Source: Aurelia coerulea (Eukaryota > Cnidaria > Scyphozoa > Semaeostomeae > Ulmaridae). Taken from it: 64,000 nucleotides of DNA. Within the stretch, counting starts at the first letter, position 1. Each line of letters starts with the position of its first letter. The translations under genes and the position numbers were made by a program. Under the pieces are notes generated by a model. The model did not search any database. It was not told where the DNA came from and saw only the letters and a list, made by a program, of their open reading frames with translations. Shown piece by piece: positions 10,761-27,200 of the stretch. The stretch is from the NCBI GenBank assembly GCA_039566865.1, contig CM076955.1:3474501-3538500 (forward strand). The letters are read 5' to 3'.

Positions 10761-12821
10761 CATACGAAAATGGCTCAAGCCACTTGCGGTCATATTCTAG
10801 GCTAATCAGGTATCAGTATTGCCTGTTGACGTGGAACAGTTACCCAAATATGGTTGGGCACGTGTCACGGCCTATTATTGTCTTTGCATGGTTATTTTTA
10901 CCTATGCTTTGATTCCCTAATGATTTGAACACGCTTTAGCACCTGGTATCCTCTTGGGAAGATGAAATTTCTTCCCATTCCCCTAGACCCATGGTTTCAT
11001 AAAATTCGATATAAATTGCCAAGGAAGGTATGTACTAGATTGGCTACACAGTCTCTGTATGCTCCTTAGAACTGATTTGTCGCTCGGGCCATGAGCAACA
11101 ACAACAACAGCGAAATCGAGGGACTAGTGTAGCTAGTCTAGGTATGCACTCGGGTATGTACATCCTCATGGATGTATGCGATGAGAGTTTGAGGAAACTT
11201 CTAAGAAAACTGAATTCCAAGCCGAATTCCAGCTGAATTCCAAGAAATTAAGAATTTTAGATGATAAATTGTTAACGCGTATTTTTTTAATAAGAAACTG
11301 CCCAAAAGAAACTCAACTCTCAGATCGCCAAAAAATTAAGGAACTCCAGAACTGAGAGAATATAAGAAACTATTTACTTTGATAAAGGAAATCCTTGGAA
11401 TATTTTTAGTTTACTTTCACTTGTTTCCGGTATCATATTACTCGTAATGTACTTAGTAATGTCTAAACATTGGAAAGGCTTTAAAAACATTGTTTTGAAA
11501 TGTTCACGAGAAGAAACTCGTAAAAAACTCTGAGTACTCAAAAGCTGATAATTTCAAGGAACTTTCAGTACTGGCCCAATTCTTAGTTTCTCATCAAAAA
11601 AATACGTGCACCCCAAAAGCAGCAAAATCAAAGAAATTTTAGTTTTTCTGAGAATCTTCTATGTAAGGACCATGAAATGACTAAGACTACGTTGACGTGT
11701 ACTGGTACATTTTCATCCGTTACGAAGGTGTGTTACGTTTACATTGCTCCAGAACGACATTATTCCAGACGTAGGAACCTGAGAGGCACTAGAGGCACGT
11801 GCCCCCCCCCCGCCCAAGATTTTGCAACAAACTAAGAGGTGCTATTTTTGTCTCAGGAGGTGCCTCTTTTCAAGACCCATGCGGACAGAAAGTCGTTTAA
11901 TTTTGTTATTATTTACTTTGTGATTTAGCTTTATTTACTTCTCACTTTATTTTATTGTGAAGGAAATCGGATATCTATGAGGATTCACACTATTTTCTTT
12001 TACATATCAAATTCTTACCGTGAAAAATCTGATATTTCTTAAAATGCCCTTCGTACGAAAAAAGTGCCCTTGAAGGACCGTGCAAGTTTTGGATGCTTCC
12101 TGTGTAAACGTGAGGCTGATCCGATACACTTTTATTACGGGTCCGAAGTTGTACCGGTAATGTAAACCGGATCTAAGAAACTTCAGTTTTTCTGAGAAAT
12201 TAACAAACTCTTCTTACAATTGTCCGAATTTTTGTAAAACATCATAAAATCTTAGGTTTATTAAAGACAGTCAGTCGATATTTTATTATCATAATATTTT
12301 CAATATTTGATAGGCTAGGAAGATTTTCCATAATATTTTGCCAAACCTAAATTATAACACTTGGTGTTTTTATTTAGATAATTCTATTTTTGTCTGTGCA
12401 AATGTATATCTGATCAGCTACATTGTGGTTATTTTTGTCCATGATCCTTTTCCAAGATGTCAAGGGTTTGTTTTGTAAGATACAAACACATTCGTTTATA
12501 ATCCCAGCAACAACAGCAACAGGGTTCCAATCCCTCTCCACTTTTTTTTGGGCAATTGCCCCCAGCCCTTTCTCTTTTGTAGTCCTATCATATTTTCATT
12601 TCAAACAATACGCCTATTGTCCCTTTTCTTCAAGGACAATGGATGCCCCCAACCTAGCCTGTGTTCCAATCCCTCTCCACTTTCCTTTAAGGATTTTCGA
12701 CACAGGTGTCGTGAATCGTGATTAAATTCATATATTTATTTTAAGGAAAACAGCCATCCTTCTCCGTGCGTCAGCAAAGTGTTCCTTTTGGTTTTTTTAG
12801 AGACTATCAAGGATTATACCC
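10761..12821. other. Intergenic, TXNDC11 to NDUFAB1
   Basis: No gene was recognised. Scattered repeat pieces include GAATTCCAAG-type runs near 11210-11250, and a degenerate inverted pair with CGTGTACTGGTACATT near 11700 and TTGTACCGGTAATGTAAAC near 12150. A relative of that pair lies at about 17650-17820. The phrase CAATCCCTCTCCACTTT occurs twice, near 12528 and 12667. The NDUFAB1 promoter should lie at the right end. Confidence 0.5.
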
Positions 12822-12866
12822 ATGCTGCCTTGCGTTGCACATTCTCGCTCCTATCTCGTGTTGAAA

Positions 12867-15792
<2,926 letters not shown>

Positions 15793-18509
15793 CAGTAGGT
15801 AACAATAATCATAATTAGGCTAGGATCAAAAGTGTGGTTATCAGAGATAGTGCTTTAAAAAGGCTTGGATAAAAGCTGCTACAGCCAAGACATTTTTTAA
15901 TTCTCTTCTTGAAAATCAATATTGATTTGATCACCCCCAGAAGAATGTTTATGTCAAAATTAATTTAACGCTGTGTCTTTTGGAAACCTGCCTGGAGTTG
16001 TGCTACAGTGGAAAGAGAAGGGTGAGAACAAAATATTCGATAGTGATGGAATGAATTTTTTTTGGGGGGAAGCAAAAGATCTCTACTGTGGACATTATTT
16101 GCATGCAATTGCTTTATATTTGCGGTAGTAGTTGTGCCCATTAAGTTTTGCATTTTAGCAAACATAAATTTCAAGAATGTATTCTGTCATGAAATTGACT
16201 ATTTCTGTACAAGTGACACATGGCTAATGTAAAAATTTGTCTTTGCTTCTGACTAGGAGGCTCTGCAAATACTGTAATCTTTGCAGTGCACAATGAAGAA
16301 CTTTTCCACATTATAATTTGATGAGTAATTACAGGTTCTTTTCTAACCCCAATTTCCTCATACTACCTACAGTACATCTGTGCCCTTTCTACTCCCAATT
16401 TAAGAAATTCCAGTTTTGCATAGCGAAAGTCCCCCCCCCCCCCCCCCTATGACCCTTGCTTTTCTACAGCATAGGAATCAATTCTTTGAAAAACATTTGC
16501 ACAATTGGTCGATACATCTTGCGTTTGGTTCAATGGCTTGAAAGGAACTTCAGGTACTTTGTTATAAATGTTCATTGGCTATCTTTGATATCTTGATTAT
16601 CGTTAGAATTATTGTGTTTTTCTCCTCACTGAAAGAATCCACGAAGAGCTTTGAAAAAGATTAAAATTGTTGTGAATCCTAAATTAATGAAGGAAAAAGG
16701 GTACAATCTCCAAGAAAGCGATAGTTTGTGAAGGTAATATAGCATAAAGTAGCAAATCTGCAGCTTTTGTTGTTTACAACTGAGCAGTTGATGTGACAAC
16801 TGGAAAATTTGTTGAAGCCAAGAAGATGCTGTAATTCTGAAAATAGTCAGGATATTAATGATTGCCAATGAACACTTATAATGAAGTACCTGTGACGTTC
16901 CTTTTAAAGGGTTTGTGCAAGGTTAAAAGCTTGCATTTGCAGAGAGCAGAAAAATCTAAAAATACCCCATTCAAATCGAAGTTGCACACAATGTCAACAA
17001 AGGGTAGCCTAAAAATGATATTTTTATCTTGGTAAGAGACAATGCTGTGTCTACGTTATTTCTTTGTTCTATTTATAGAGGAGCCTATTCACCATTGCAC
17101 ACTTGCTTTAAGCCATCAAAGCAAACGAAAGATGCATCAACCAATCATGTAATGTCTTTTTTATATTTGATTCCTATGCTGGAAACTGCAAGTACATCTG
17201 GACCAGGTTATCCTTTACTACTCCACTGAACTGCTCTTTAGATATAATCTGCGCTGCACTAATTGTACTGTTATCTGATTATGTGTGGTCATATGTAAAA
17301 AATGTTCTCAGTTTTCAAGTCATGTATTCTGATCTTTAAAAAATGTGAAAATATTTAACTGGAAGTGTCTTGTGTTTGTGTATATCTTGCAAGGTCTGTA
17401 ATCAAACCAACCAGCACATGAATGCCACTCCAAAAAGCTCATCCCTCTACCTTACTGTTAAAGGAAACTGACTGGCCAAAGCTGGCTCAGGCCAGGCAGT
17501 AAACATAGCCTCGTACTTGATAATCTTGGTGCACACCATTCCAGTGTGTGGCTAAAGAAACATTGGCTGTTAAGGTCTTCTTCTTCCTATTTATAGGAGC
17601 CACTCAATATACAGTACAGTACCTATGTCGGTTCCCTTCAACTTAGACATTGTTTGCGCTGTACCAGTACAACAATGGATCCGTAACAACGGTGTTACAG
17701 ATCAGCTTCCCGTTTACATTGTTTTTACTAATTTGTAACACTTTTGCTCCTATCTGCAGAAAGATATACCATAACAACTTTGTAACGGATCAAAACTGTA
17801 CCGGTACAGTGAACACGTGACACATGGTCCGTGACTGTCCGAACTGATGGATGATAAAACATTTTGCTCACATAAATATGAAGTGCCTCATATTTTGATC
17901 AAATATCCAGAAAATCGTTAACAGCTGAATTAATTGGCTATATACAGCGGATTTCCAAAACTGCAATATCTGAACTTAAAGTGGAGGTAAAAGATGTTTT
18001 TGGAAGAATTCAATTAAAAAATAACTGATGATCAGTTCGGTTTTTTTGTTCCTCTATGAAAATAGACATTCATGCTTCCACTTTGAAAAAGATAACCAAA
18101 GGTCTGTGTATTATGATTCATGACCTCCCTAAAAACTGCAAAATCACCGTTTTGACAGAAATTCTGTGACCCAACCACTTCACTGGGAATGCAGATCTGG
18201 CAGTCCTCTTGATAAAGACAATGCCTGATAATAATAAATAATTCGTCGATATCAAATCAAACGAAGATAAGATCAACCAACACATGTTTTTCCAAACAGA
18301 TATCTTGATTAGAGTCCAGGAAAATTCATCGCTCCACTTGTCAGCTGAAGGAAGGTTGTACTTGTTAATGTCATTTTTGAGGAAGGTTAATGAGTAATGT
18401 TTATAAGAAAACTCCGGAAAGAGGTGGCGATAGTTCAGCTCTGAATGACACCGATAGAATCCAATAAGATTCCTGGTTATTTTGGCAACAGCAACGAGTT
18501 CATACATCT
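15793..18509. other. Intergenic, NDUFAB1 to NUDCD3 3' side
   Basis: No gene was recognised. It holds a 17-base C run (16431-16447), and then at about 16460-16580 a decayed piece of the 418-976 family (AATGGCTTGAAAGGAACTT). An inverted pair at about 17660-17815 contains GTACCAGTACAACAATGGAT and ATCAAAACTGTACCGGTAC. A 129-codon minus-strand open frame at 18118-18507 shows no known domain and could be chance. Confidence 0.5.
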
Positions 18510-18818
18510 TACGGTTCTCTCAAGTACCGAATAAACGGGGGGAGGTGAGAATAATGGGGTGGGGGTTGGAAATAGTTCGATATAGAAGTAGTCGGGGGGG
18601 GGGGAGGTTCGAAAAATTGAAAAAAGTCTTTCTTAGCTAAACGCACATCTTTGTCACAATTGTGTAAAAACTATTCAAAAATTATGTTCACTATCGTTTC
18701 AGTTTTTCAAGAATCAATAAAAGGGGAGTTGGGATAAAAGTGGGGGGGGGATGGAAAATTGTTCAAACATTAATAAGCAGGGGGGACGATTATTCGGTAC
18801 TCGAGGGTAAATAACGTA
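18510..18818. mobile_element. TIR element with TCAAGTACCGAATAA ends
   Basis: The left arm TCTCAAGTACCGAATAA followed by a G run is mirrored by TTATTCGGTACTCGAGGGTAA on the right. The outermost bases (TTACG...CGTAA) extend the symmetry. The interior has G tracts and the landmark TTATGTTCACTAT. The right half of a second copy lies at 58299-58446. Confidence 0.6.
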
Positions 18819-19017
18819 AGGTGTTCAAAACTCTGGGAATTTTGACTTGATGAAACAAGGAAGGTTTAACTTTTTCTGGACTCGGCTCTTGGCCATCTTG
18901 CATTCTTTAATATGGGTATACAGTAACTGCTCAATTTAATTCTAACTTCATAGATTAAATTTTAACTTCAATTTCTACAATTTTCCAAAAGGTACACATT
19001 TTGACCCACTTGCTAGT

Positions 19018-22000
19018 TCAACCATTGCCACTTGAAATATTAACCTGTGATGGATCATATGGAGTTCCTTTGAAAGGAGAGCCTTCTGCATCCCAAGCTT
19101 GCTTCAGTAAATCATATGTTTTCTACGAAGTAAAACATTAAAATTCAATAAGATTTTATTTGCAATATACAGTATGATGATATGACTTGCTACAATACAA
19201 AGTAAATACTGTAAAGCATAGCCCAAAAGCAACCCTTTGGCTGCTGAAAGTAAAAGCTTAGAAAGCTAATGTTAGTATGGGTGACCCAAAAAACTTCATA
19301 AGCAAGAGCACGCCTAACTTCCAGAAAGCAAGTGTGTGAAGTGAAGGTGAAGTTGCATTTTTAGTGCCAAGCGCTGGGATGACAGAAGTAGCTAAGCGCT
19401 AATCGAGTCCATGACCCCTTGTCATGACACTGAAGTGGTGGGGCTCTACCGGGTGCGGGTATTGAACCCTGTCCACCTGACTGTTCTGGCTGCAAAGTTA
19501 GAGGATTACACCACTGCGCCACAACACCTTCAAATGAACACAAGCAATGTGTCACTATGTAACTGACGGGCTCAGCAAAACCGTTCAAAAAACCTATTTT
19601 CAAAAATATGGTAATACATTCATTTCTCAGAGTATCCCGTCCTTTTTCAGAAAATAAAATCCACGATCCTCGTGTAAATACAGTAGCACCTAACTATAGA
19701 GTTTTTGCGAAGAGTTTTTGCAAAGAAGTTTGCAAGACCTACTTGTTCATCACTTGTGGGTTTCCCTTGCAATTTCTGTTGATGATCATACATTACTTTC
19801 TGAAAGTCTGCCTGTGTTTGGTCATCAAACTCTGCAATGTTCCTTGTAGTATCTAATTTCGTTTTATCAATTTCAGGTTCCCCCTCTAACAAGGCTGTCC
19901 AGTATAACTCTTTTGTTTTCTCCAGATGTACTTGAACACATTCTCCAGGTACAAGGCTCCAAATTGACTCTTCACATCTTATGGGTTTTGAAAGCTTTCC
20001 ATCAACTAGAATTCTGCTTGCAAGGCCAGAATCTGTTAAGGAAATAAGACATATGTTCTTTAAAAGCATGGTTCACAATTGTCGTTCTCAACCATCAAGG
20101 AGCACCTTTGGGAGTAATAAATTATCAAATAAATCAAGAACGTGTCCCAGGAATTCTACACAAGCAGGATTATTGGCTAGAAGGAATCCATGACTTTTGA
20201 GAAGCAGACTATCCGACTGACGCATGTCCTGGCCTGCAGCACTTGTGTTGCACATCACCATTTCTCGCAACCCTAGATTTGCATTTTCTTTGCCTACCAC
20301 AATATGTAACCATTACTACCTTATACACTTATGAAAACAAGGAAATCCGGACTGGATACGTTTTCTCACTCAATTTCTTTGATTTTGTGATAATGGAGAA
20401 TATCAAAATCCTCTGATATGAGGTAGTAACAAGTAATTTTGGATTCCTTGCTTCATAAATCAGCAACTACTTATCGGATTCATGCATACAGCATAGTACT
20501 TGGTCTCAAACTATAAGTTAAAGCCTCCCCTATTGAACAATTTCAAAAAGGTGAAAATTGCATTCATGGCTACTCCGCAGCACCCATTCAAATGGTGCAA
20601 AATGTTTTTTGGGACACCCTGTACTGTGCTGTATATAGAAAATCTGATTGCAACAAGAAAATCCATCAAATATTTAAAAAATCTACCTGCTGGAGGATCA
20701 TTTTTCAGCGTAACTTTCAGTTTGTCTGTTTTCAACTCAACAAGGATGTCTCTTGACTTTCTAATGAAGCATGGAACTGGCACTTTGACATCAACTTCTG
20801 TTGGGGACTGGGACCAACAATAGGTGTCTGTGACAGCTCCATTGTATGCATCAGGATTATTCAGATCAGGGGGCTTGTTCTCTTGGCTGCTTCAAGGGAA
20901 ACAAAAAGAAATTACAAATTTGGTTTATATTGTTTTCACCCACTTCAAAATCACATGATTCAAGGGAAGGTGAAGTTGCGGTTTTTAGGGCCAAGCGTTG
21001 GGATCACAGAAGTAGCTAAGCCCTAATCCAGTCCTGGACCCCTTGTCATGATGCTCCAACCCTGTCCACCTGACTGTTCTGGCTGCAAAGTCAGAAGATT
21101 AGACCACTGGGCCACAACACCTTCCTTGTTGTCCTCATGAGGAAACTTTCCTTTGAAGCAAGTTAAAAACTGCATCAACAGATAAGGAGATGATTTTCCA
21201 AGTGTATGGTCCACTTGACCTGAAGTGAGTATTATAAACAATGTTAGCAGCCTGTACGAAAATACAAGACCATGTAACTATAATAACCATGTGCAAGCCT
21301 TGTACTGTAGTTATGGCCTTACTGTAACCTAGCCTAGAAAAGCCTTGCAAATGGCTTGAAAAATGCTAATTAGCCATGTGGAAACCTTGTGTTAGACTAG
21401 TTGTTACTTGGAATTTTAATTTTCTTCAAAGGTTTAACAAAATCGTAACAACAAGGTCATAATCCCCGCTACAAGGCTAAAACTTGGCCAAGATTAACCT
21501 TATATTTTTGTAAAGGAGAATTGCTTCTTACAAAATTTCTGACAGTTGATATGCTTTTCAAAATTTGGTGAGCAAAAGGTACAATAAGCATCCAGAATTG
21601 ACAAGCTTTGCTTCTTCTGGGGCGTATGGATTGTGTATGTACAGTATATTTAGTAATAATACATATTATGTTTCTCATGAATCAATAACATTATCACTCA
21701 GTTTTGAAAGGTCATGATGATGATGAAATATCCTCACACATTGTTCTGTGTAAGGAGATTCCTTACCATTTCACCAAAGGATGTTTTGGGCCCTTGTTCA
21801 AGCATTTTGTAAAAATACAAGAAGAATTACAAAAATGCTCACTGTGCTTTGGCTGTGAAGCAGAATTCAGTTCATTCAAATCCACCCAGTATTCTCAGTG
21901 TTGTGAATTTTCAAAAATGGAAAGTTTTTTCCAGCACTCCCTGTTCAAACCACGTGCCTTCTCCGCATTAACATGACAAGAATTCTTCCAAAAACTGAAT

Positions 22001-23670
22001 TCTCAAAAAACTTTCGAGAATGCTACACATTGTGGTAAAATTCTTGAGAAATTTGAAAGATTGGTAGATTTTTTTAAAGAAGAATTCTTAAGAGATTAAA
22101 GAGAATTCTTAGGCAGGAAAACCATGTTAATGTAACAAGGCCATAACTGCATGCTCATTAGTTTACAGTGGATCATTTATTAGCTGTTTCAATTTGTAAG
22201 ATTCTGTAATAGAGGGCTCTTATAGAAAATCAGCTGTTGGTTGCAGAACAATACTCCCACAAAGAAATTGAATTCTTGAGAAAGGCCACAACAAACGATT
22301 CTTATAGACAGCTAAAATAATGACCCTTATCACCACCTTTCATTTGAATGTACTCCAGCATCAACAGAGCTTTGCCCATCATTTTCCTTTGTGGTCAATT
22401 GAGATTCTTCTTCTAAAGCAGATAATGTTGCTTGTTCAACTTTTTCTACGAGTTTTTGAGTCTTTGGTTGAGAAATCTTGTCACTTGTGGTTTCCACTTC
22501 TACTATTTTGACAGGTTCCGGTACAGATGTTGCTTCATCTTGCTTCTTTCCAACTTCTTTGATTTTCTCAGGTTTTTCTTCTTTCTTTGTGTGTGAATCA
22601 CTTCCAAGAACTACCTTCTGATACTTTTTGAAGATCTGTAACATTTAACACAAATATTTCAATTCATACGGCATATACAGTACATGCCTTGCACAAGTTT
22701 TCTTGCTTAAATATTCTTAAGAATTCCTGTCCATAAATTTTTACGGTCTTTCTTCATACCACTCAAGTGTCGAAATAACATTCTACTTTCCATTATCTTA
22801 AGTTATCTTGTATTTCATACCCAAGCGACTATCGTTATATACACTGTTATGTCTCATTCAATTCCTGCCCTGACCATCCCCCGGGACACCCCTGGGTATC
22901 TGCACATAAAATCTTCCGGGCCCCCTGGCATTTGACTGCCAATGTTCCCCTGGCCCCCACAGCATTTGACAATATTAGGAGCTTTTCCTTATAAATTAAT
23001 TGAGGATGTGCATTTTCTCAGTGCCTGGCCCCCAGGCATTTGCCAACAAAAATTTGCCCCGCTCCCGGGCATTTGCATAAGGAATTTTTGTTGACCTAAC
23101 GGCTGCCCGGGGGAGGATGGTCAGGGTAGGAATTGAACGAGACATTATGCATTAACAAAATCATGCAGTATAAAACTGGAGGGGCTGGTTTGCGTAAAAA
23201 TGTTTTGACAGCTCTGTTGGCTTGAAACACAGGTTGTATTTCTGTGTCTCCTCCATCATAACATACATACAAACAGACAGATCACTAGCTAGTTTATCAA
23301 CAGAGACGAGAGAGCTCCTTCGTCCTCCGTTAAGAAATTCCTCTGCATATAAATGTATCTGTTTCTTTAATAATTAACTCTTTGTTGTTGTCTCTTGCAA
23401 CTTGTTACAATTTTAATACGTTTTCCTCACTAGAAAAGACGAACGGACCAGCTTGTGGCCTAAAAAAATGTTTACCTTCAATACAAGTTTCTCTGCAACA
23501 CCAGGTGGAAAGCCCATTTTATCATCTCTGTTGTGCATGAGTCTGAAGAAATCTGTTCTCCTTGCAAGAAAGAAGAATACTGCTTCGAGAAATGGTTCAA
23601 TTTTCCCGAGATGCTGTAGAATTCCAAGAAAAACATCGTCAAATTTCACTAAGTCAATTTCGGAGGCCAT
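19018..23670 (-). CDS. NUDCD3: NudC domain-containing protein 3
   Basis: Five exons on the minus strand, 23476-23670, 22337-22635, 20687-20886, 19743-20032 and 19018-19122, join with matching phases to 362 residues; the human protein is 361. Exon 1 has the N-terminal block DDVFLGILQHLGKIEPFL and KMGFPPGVAEKLVLK. Exon 2 is a low-complexity Lys/Glu linker. Residues of about 175-290 form the CS/p23-like domain (DAYNGAVTDTYCWSQS, SIWSLVPGECVQV, YWTALLEGEPEID). The C-terminus is the family tail AWDAEGSPFKGTPYDPSQ. NUDCD3 works with Hsp90 to stabilise the dynein intermediate chain and other clients. Its introns contain two SINEs and two TIR elements. It is convergent with NDUFAB1. Confidence 0.93.
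19343..19531 (-). mobile_element. tRNA-derived SINE, copy 2
   Basis: Same family as 6155-6344. The minus-strand head is GAAGGTGTTGTGGCGCAGTG and the B-box region reads GGTTCAATACC. It lies between NUDCD3 exons 4 and 5, in the gene's own orientation. Confidence 0.75.
20965..21124 (-). mobile_element. tRNA-derived SINE, copy 3 (internal deletion)
   Basis: Same family, but about 30 bp are missing around the B box, and the A box has mutated to TGGCCCAGTGG. It lies in NUDCD3 intron 2. Confidence 0.7.
21251..21513. mobile_element. CTGTACGAAAATACAAG element, copy 1
   Basis: It starts CCTGTACGAAAATACAAG and ends in a decayed ACCTTATATTTTTGTA. The interior is dominated by AAGGC/GCCTT words (CAAGCCTTGTA, CTACAAGGCTAAAACTTGG). 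A better preserved copy in the opposite orientation is at 52519-52810. It lies in NUDCD3 intron 2. Confidence 0.6.
22850..23144. mobile_element. TTA-flanked MITE with 36-bp TIRs
   Basis: The arm TGTCTCATTCAATTCCTGCC, continuing CTGACCATCCCCCGGG, is mirrored at the right end with very few mismatches. Both sides are flanked by TTA (22847-22849 and 23145-23147), the target size of PIF/Harbinger elements. The interior repeats CCCCTGGC...CATTTG words. It lies in NUDCD3 intron 1. Confidence 0.7.
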
Positions 23671-24227
23671 TTTGTTTTCCCGCCTAATCTCGATCTCGTC
23701 CTAATCTCGTTCTCACAAATTTGCACCAATCTTCCTCCGCAGCATCCGTATTCTCCGCAACCACCCTTGATTCAATACCGATGCCGATGGAGTTTTACTC
23801 ACTATTATCTACTGCATTCATTTAAGAATCTATTCATTTCAATAAAGGAAATCTATTTATTCCAATGAAGGAGTCATATTTTGGCTTTATTTTCACTTGT
23901 TTCCTACCCTGGATGCCGGAGCAAAATTTGTACCCAGGGTATTGTTTCCTGCATCATCATATTACTCGGAAGGAACTTCTGTCTAAACATCCAAAAAAAT
24001 TTGTTTGAAACAGTAGACATGATCTAAAAATCTGATAACTTTAAGAAACTAAATACGTGATGAGCTTACACCGCTACAAGAAGTATGCGGAGATGTTTAA
24101 AATCATGACTGCATAATAACAACACAAGTTTTACACAAATTACAGTTGATGATGTACAACACATATTTATCAAAGTTGTTTTTCCTAAACAAGCGAAGAC
24201 ACCCGACTCCAGCAAAGCTGATTCATT

Positions 24228-27200
24228 TCAGCACATATCATTTTGCTTCAAAGTTTGTTCTGTTGAAAAAGTCAATGGATTTATAATATCTGCTCTATTT
24301 ACAGTTTCTTCTATGACTTTTTCCTCCCCATGATTATTACCAGTTTTCCATCGTTTGACTGTTTTGCAGGTCATACAAGTTACAACCATGTGTTTTTCTC
24401 GTTTCCCTAAAGCAAGAAATGCAAATAATAATTGAAACGGTTATCTTTTAAATAATCTTACTACAACGGAAAGATTCAGGAAAATAAGGTCTTGCAAAGT
24501 TTCACTTCATTCTGAGAAGCAAACCATTTTCCGACTATTGATTTGCTTTTAACTCCACCAGCAAACAAAAGGCAAGAGCAGTCCTCGGTTCCTCAGCAAG
24601 TCTGCTCCGTCAAATGAGAATACATCACAAATGATTACCTTCAGGAATCACGGAGCTATACTCGCGGGAAGATACTTCCGCGAGGTGGAAAAAACGCGAA
24701 ATTTTTAGAATTAACTTTTGCGAATCGATCAAAATGGGAAACTTCACAAGAATAAACTTTCGCGAATTAGGTTTCTTATCAAATTTGTATAATGTCTCAA
24801 ATATTCCTTGACTCTTCAATGACTCCTCCTAATCTTCCATGAATATGCTTGCAGTAGCATAGCTCGAAGGCTTGTTGTTGAAGAAGAGGAATATTAGTAT
24901 CTGATTACATGAATATCTGATTCTCTATCTTGGGAAATTTCATGGAATAAACTTTAGCGATTTTCACATTTTAGGAAATTTTGCGGAATAAACTTTCGCG
25001 AAGTTCAGCCAAAAACAGGAACAACGCAAAAGTTTCTTCCCGTGAAAGTTTCTTCCCGGACAGTACTAAAGGGGAAGAGGGTTGAGGTTAAAGCCTCCTC
25101 TGCAATTTTTGTAAAACCTTTCACAGTCACTAAATAGACAAATTCAGCTAATGGTGTTCACACATTTAATAACAGCAGCAATGTTGAAGTGTTAATTCTG
25201 TATAAAGATTAGTGTTATTATTATCATTACACCCACTTCAGGTCACATAATCATCCTCGGAAGTGTGTTTTGGATAACTTTATCACCAGACAAACTGTAT
25301 AAAAGAAGTTCGGATGCAAAAAAGACAAGATATTTAGCACACTGAGGCCTTTCTGCATTCAGTATATCAATATATCATTATGCAGTATATCACCAGACAA
25401 AGAGATTTCCCAAGTGTATGGTCACTTGACCTGAAGCTAGAGATACAGTTGTAGCAATTGTTGAAGACAGCAGATAGATTTTCTGGCCAAATGAAACAAG
25501 GGGGAAATTTAAAAACAGGGCAGATTAACATTTAAATTCTTGGCACTGCTATGTAACATTGTTCATGGAATGATAAGGTTGAGTGGCCGAGCGGCTTAAT
25601 CAGTTTCCGTCAGGAGACTGAAGTTAAGCTCGGTCGAGTGAGGTCAAACTCCGGATGGGTGACCTCGGAGGCTTGGCTTCGCAACTCACCTCACCGTCCT
25701 TCGGAAGGGACGTTAAACTAGGGGTCCCGTGCCTGGATGCAGTGGGCTTAAATTAGCTTTCAGTAGCTAGAAATACTTCCTGCCCACTCAAAATAAATTA
25801 CTGAAAAAAAAAAAAAAAAAAAAAAAAAAGGTTACAGTGCTTACTACTGTATATTACCAACAAATTGAAGTTTTTGTAATGGAGGTACTTTAAAAGTTTT
25901 CCTAAAGTCTGATGAAATGCTAGTCATTTTATTGACATGATTAGACATACCTCTTATGCGGAATTTTGCTGTAACACCTGGAACGAGCAAAATATGGCAG
26001 CATTTGCATATTGTCCTTTTTACTGTTGGATCACTGTTGGAAGAAAATCAACCAGAAATTATTTCTTAGTAGCTTAAACAATTAAATTAAGTTTCCCATC
26101 ATTTTGTGATATAGAAAATACAGTACAGTACAAACAAGATTGATTATTTCTATTAATACAGTATAAAAATAAATATTTATTATTCAAACAAATAATTTGT
26201 GAAACATGTGAAAAATTATTCCCCTAGATTGCTAGTCAAGATCTAGAAATTGCTGCAAAGTGATGAAATAAAAGTTTGTTAGTACTTTTGTTGCTACCTG
26301 AGTTTAAAGCATACTGTATCTCAGTCAAGCATTACATTACATCATACGGACAGGCCTTGTGCACATACAGTATGTTTTTTATTTCTTAAGAATTATTGTT
26401 TAAGAAGATTTACAGTCTTTCACATGGCTCAAGAATTTTTACAAAATGTGAAGAGTTGTTTCCTACTTAAGATGTCTTGACAGTTCTTGGAATGTTAATT
26501 TGCACAAGGTTTGTATACAGTTTCACCAAAGCTGACAAAAAAGCTTGAGGAAGAAAGAATCAAGAAAACTTGAAGAGGTGCTCACATTTTTAACACAAGC
26601 TTTTCTGTAATTTTCTTTGCAGTTGAAGTGTACAACCTTGATAATTCTGCATTATCTGCTACTGTAAGATGAGCTGCCTTTATAAAGAAAATGAAAACAA
26701 GTTACGCGTCAGGAGGAAGGTGCAGTCTCACAATGAAAGGTATAGCAATAGGATGATGATAAACAAGATTATGACTTGAAGACTTCATATTAGATACATT
26801 TCATGACTATTTTGTTTGATAGAAAGAGCCAAATCCAATGGCAATGACAAATTTAGTAATGTTTTGAAATTATACAACAGTCCAACATTGACAGTCCAGT
26901 TTATTTTCAGACTGATAAATTATTTATTTGAAGATTTCAGATGGCGTTGCTGCAAGTCGCAAAAATGGAGCAGCTAATGACATGTCTTATTGAAAGTTCA
27001 TGTGGTACATTTTTCAGTATACTGTTCCCAAACTGAACTGAACTGTACTTTCCAAACTAACAAAATTGATGCATTTTTATTTTGGTGGCATTTTTTTATG
27101 TTGCAGCGTTTCATCAATTACGATCCTGTTTACATGTCTGGGACGTGCACTGTCAAATTATCTGGTCGTCTCGATTAGGCCTAGGCCTACCTATAGGCCT

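Noticed and set aside
16431..16447. C homopolymer as a regulatory or quadruplex site
   Set aside because: A single 17-base C run with no neighbouring tracts or gene start; similar runs occur at several inverted-repeat ends in the window.
18118..18507. 129-codon minus-strand open frame as a gene
   Set aside because: No domain, no homologous block that I recognise and no splice partners. An open run of this length is not remarkable in 64 kb of this base composition.
20088..20300. Open minus-strand segment in NUDCD3 intron 3 (NANLGLREMVMCNTSAAGQD...) as an extra exon
   Set aside because: NUDCD3 is complete without it and the joined length already matches the family. No splice pair keeps the frame convincingly, and I do not recognise the peptide.
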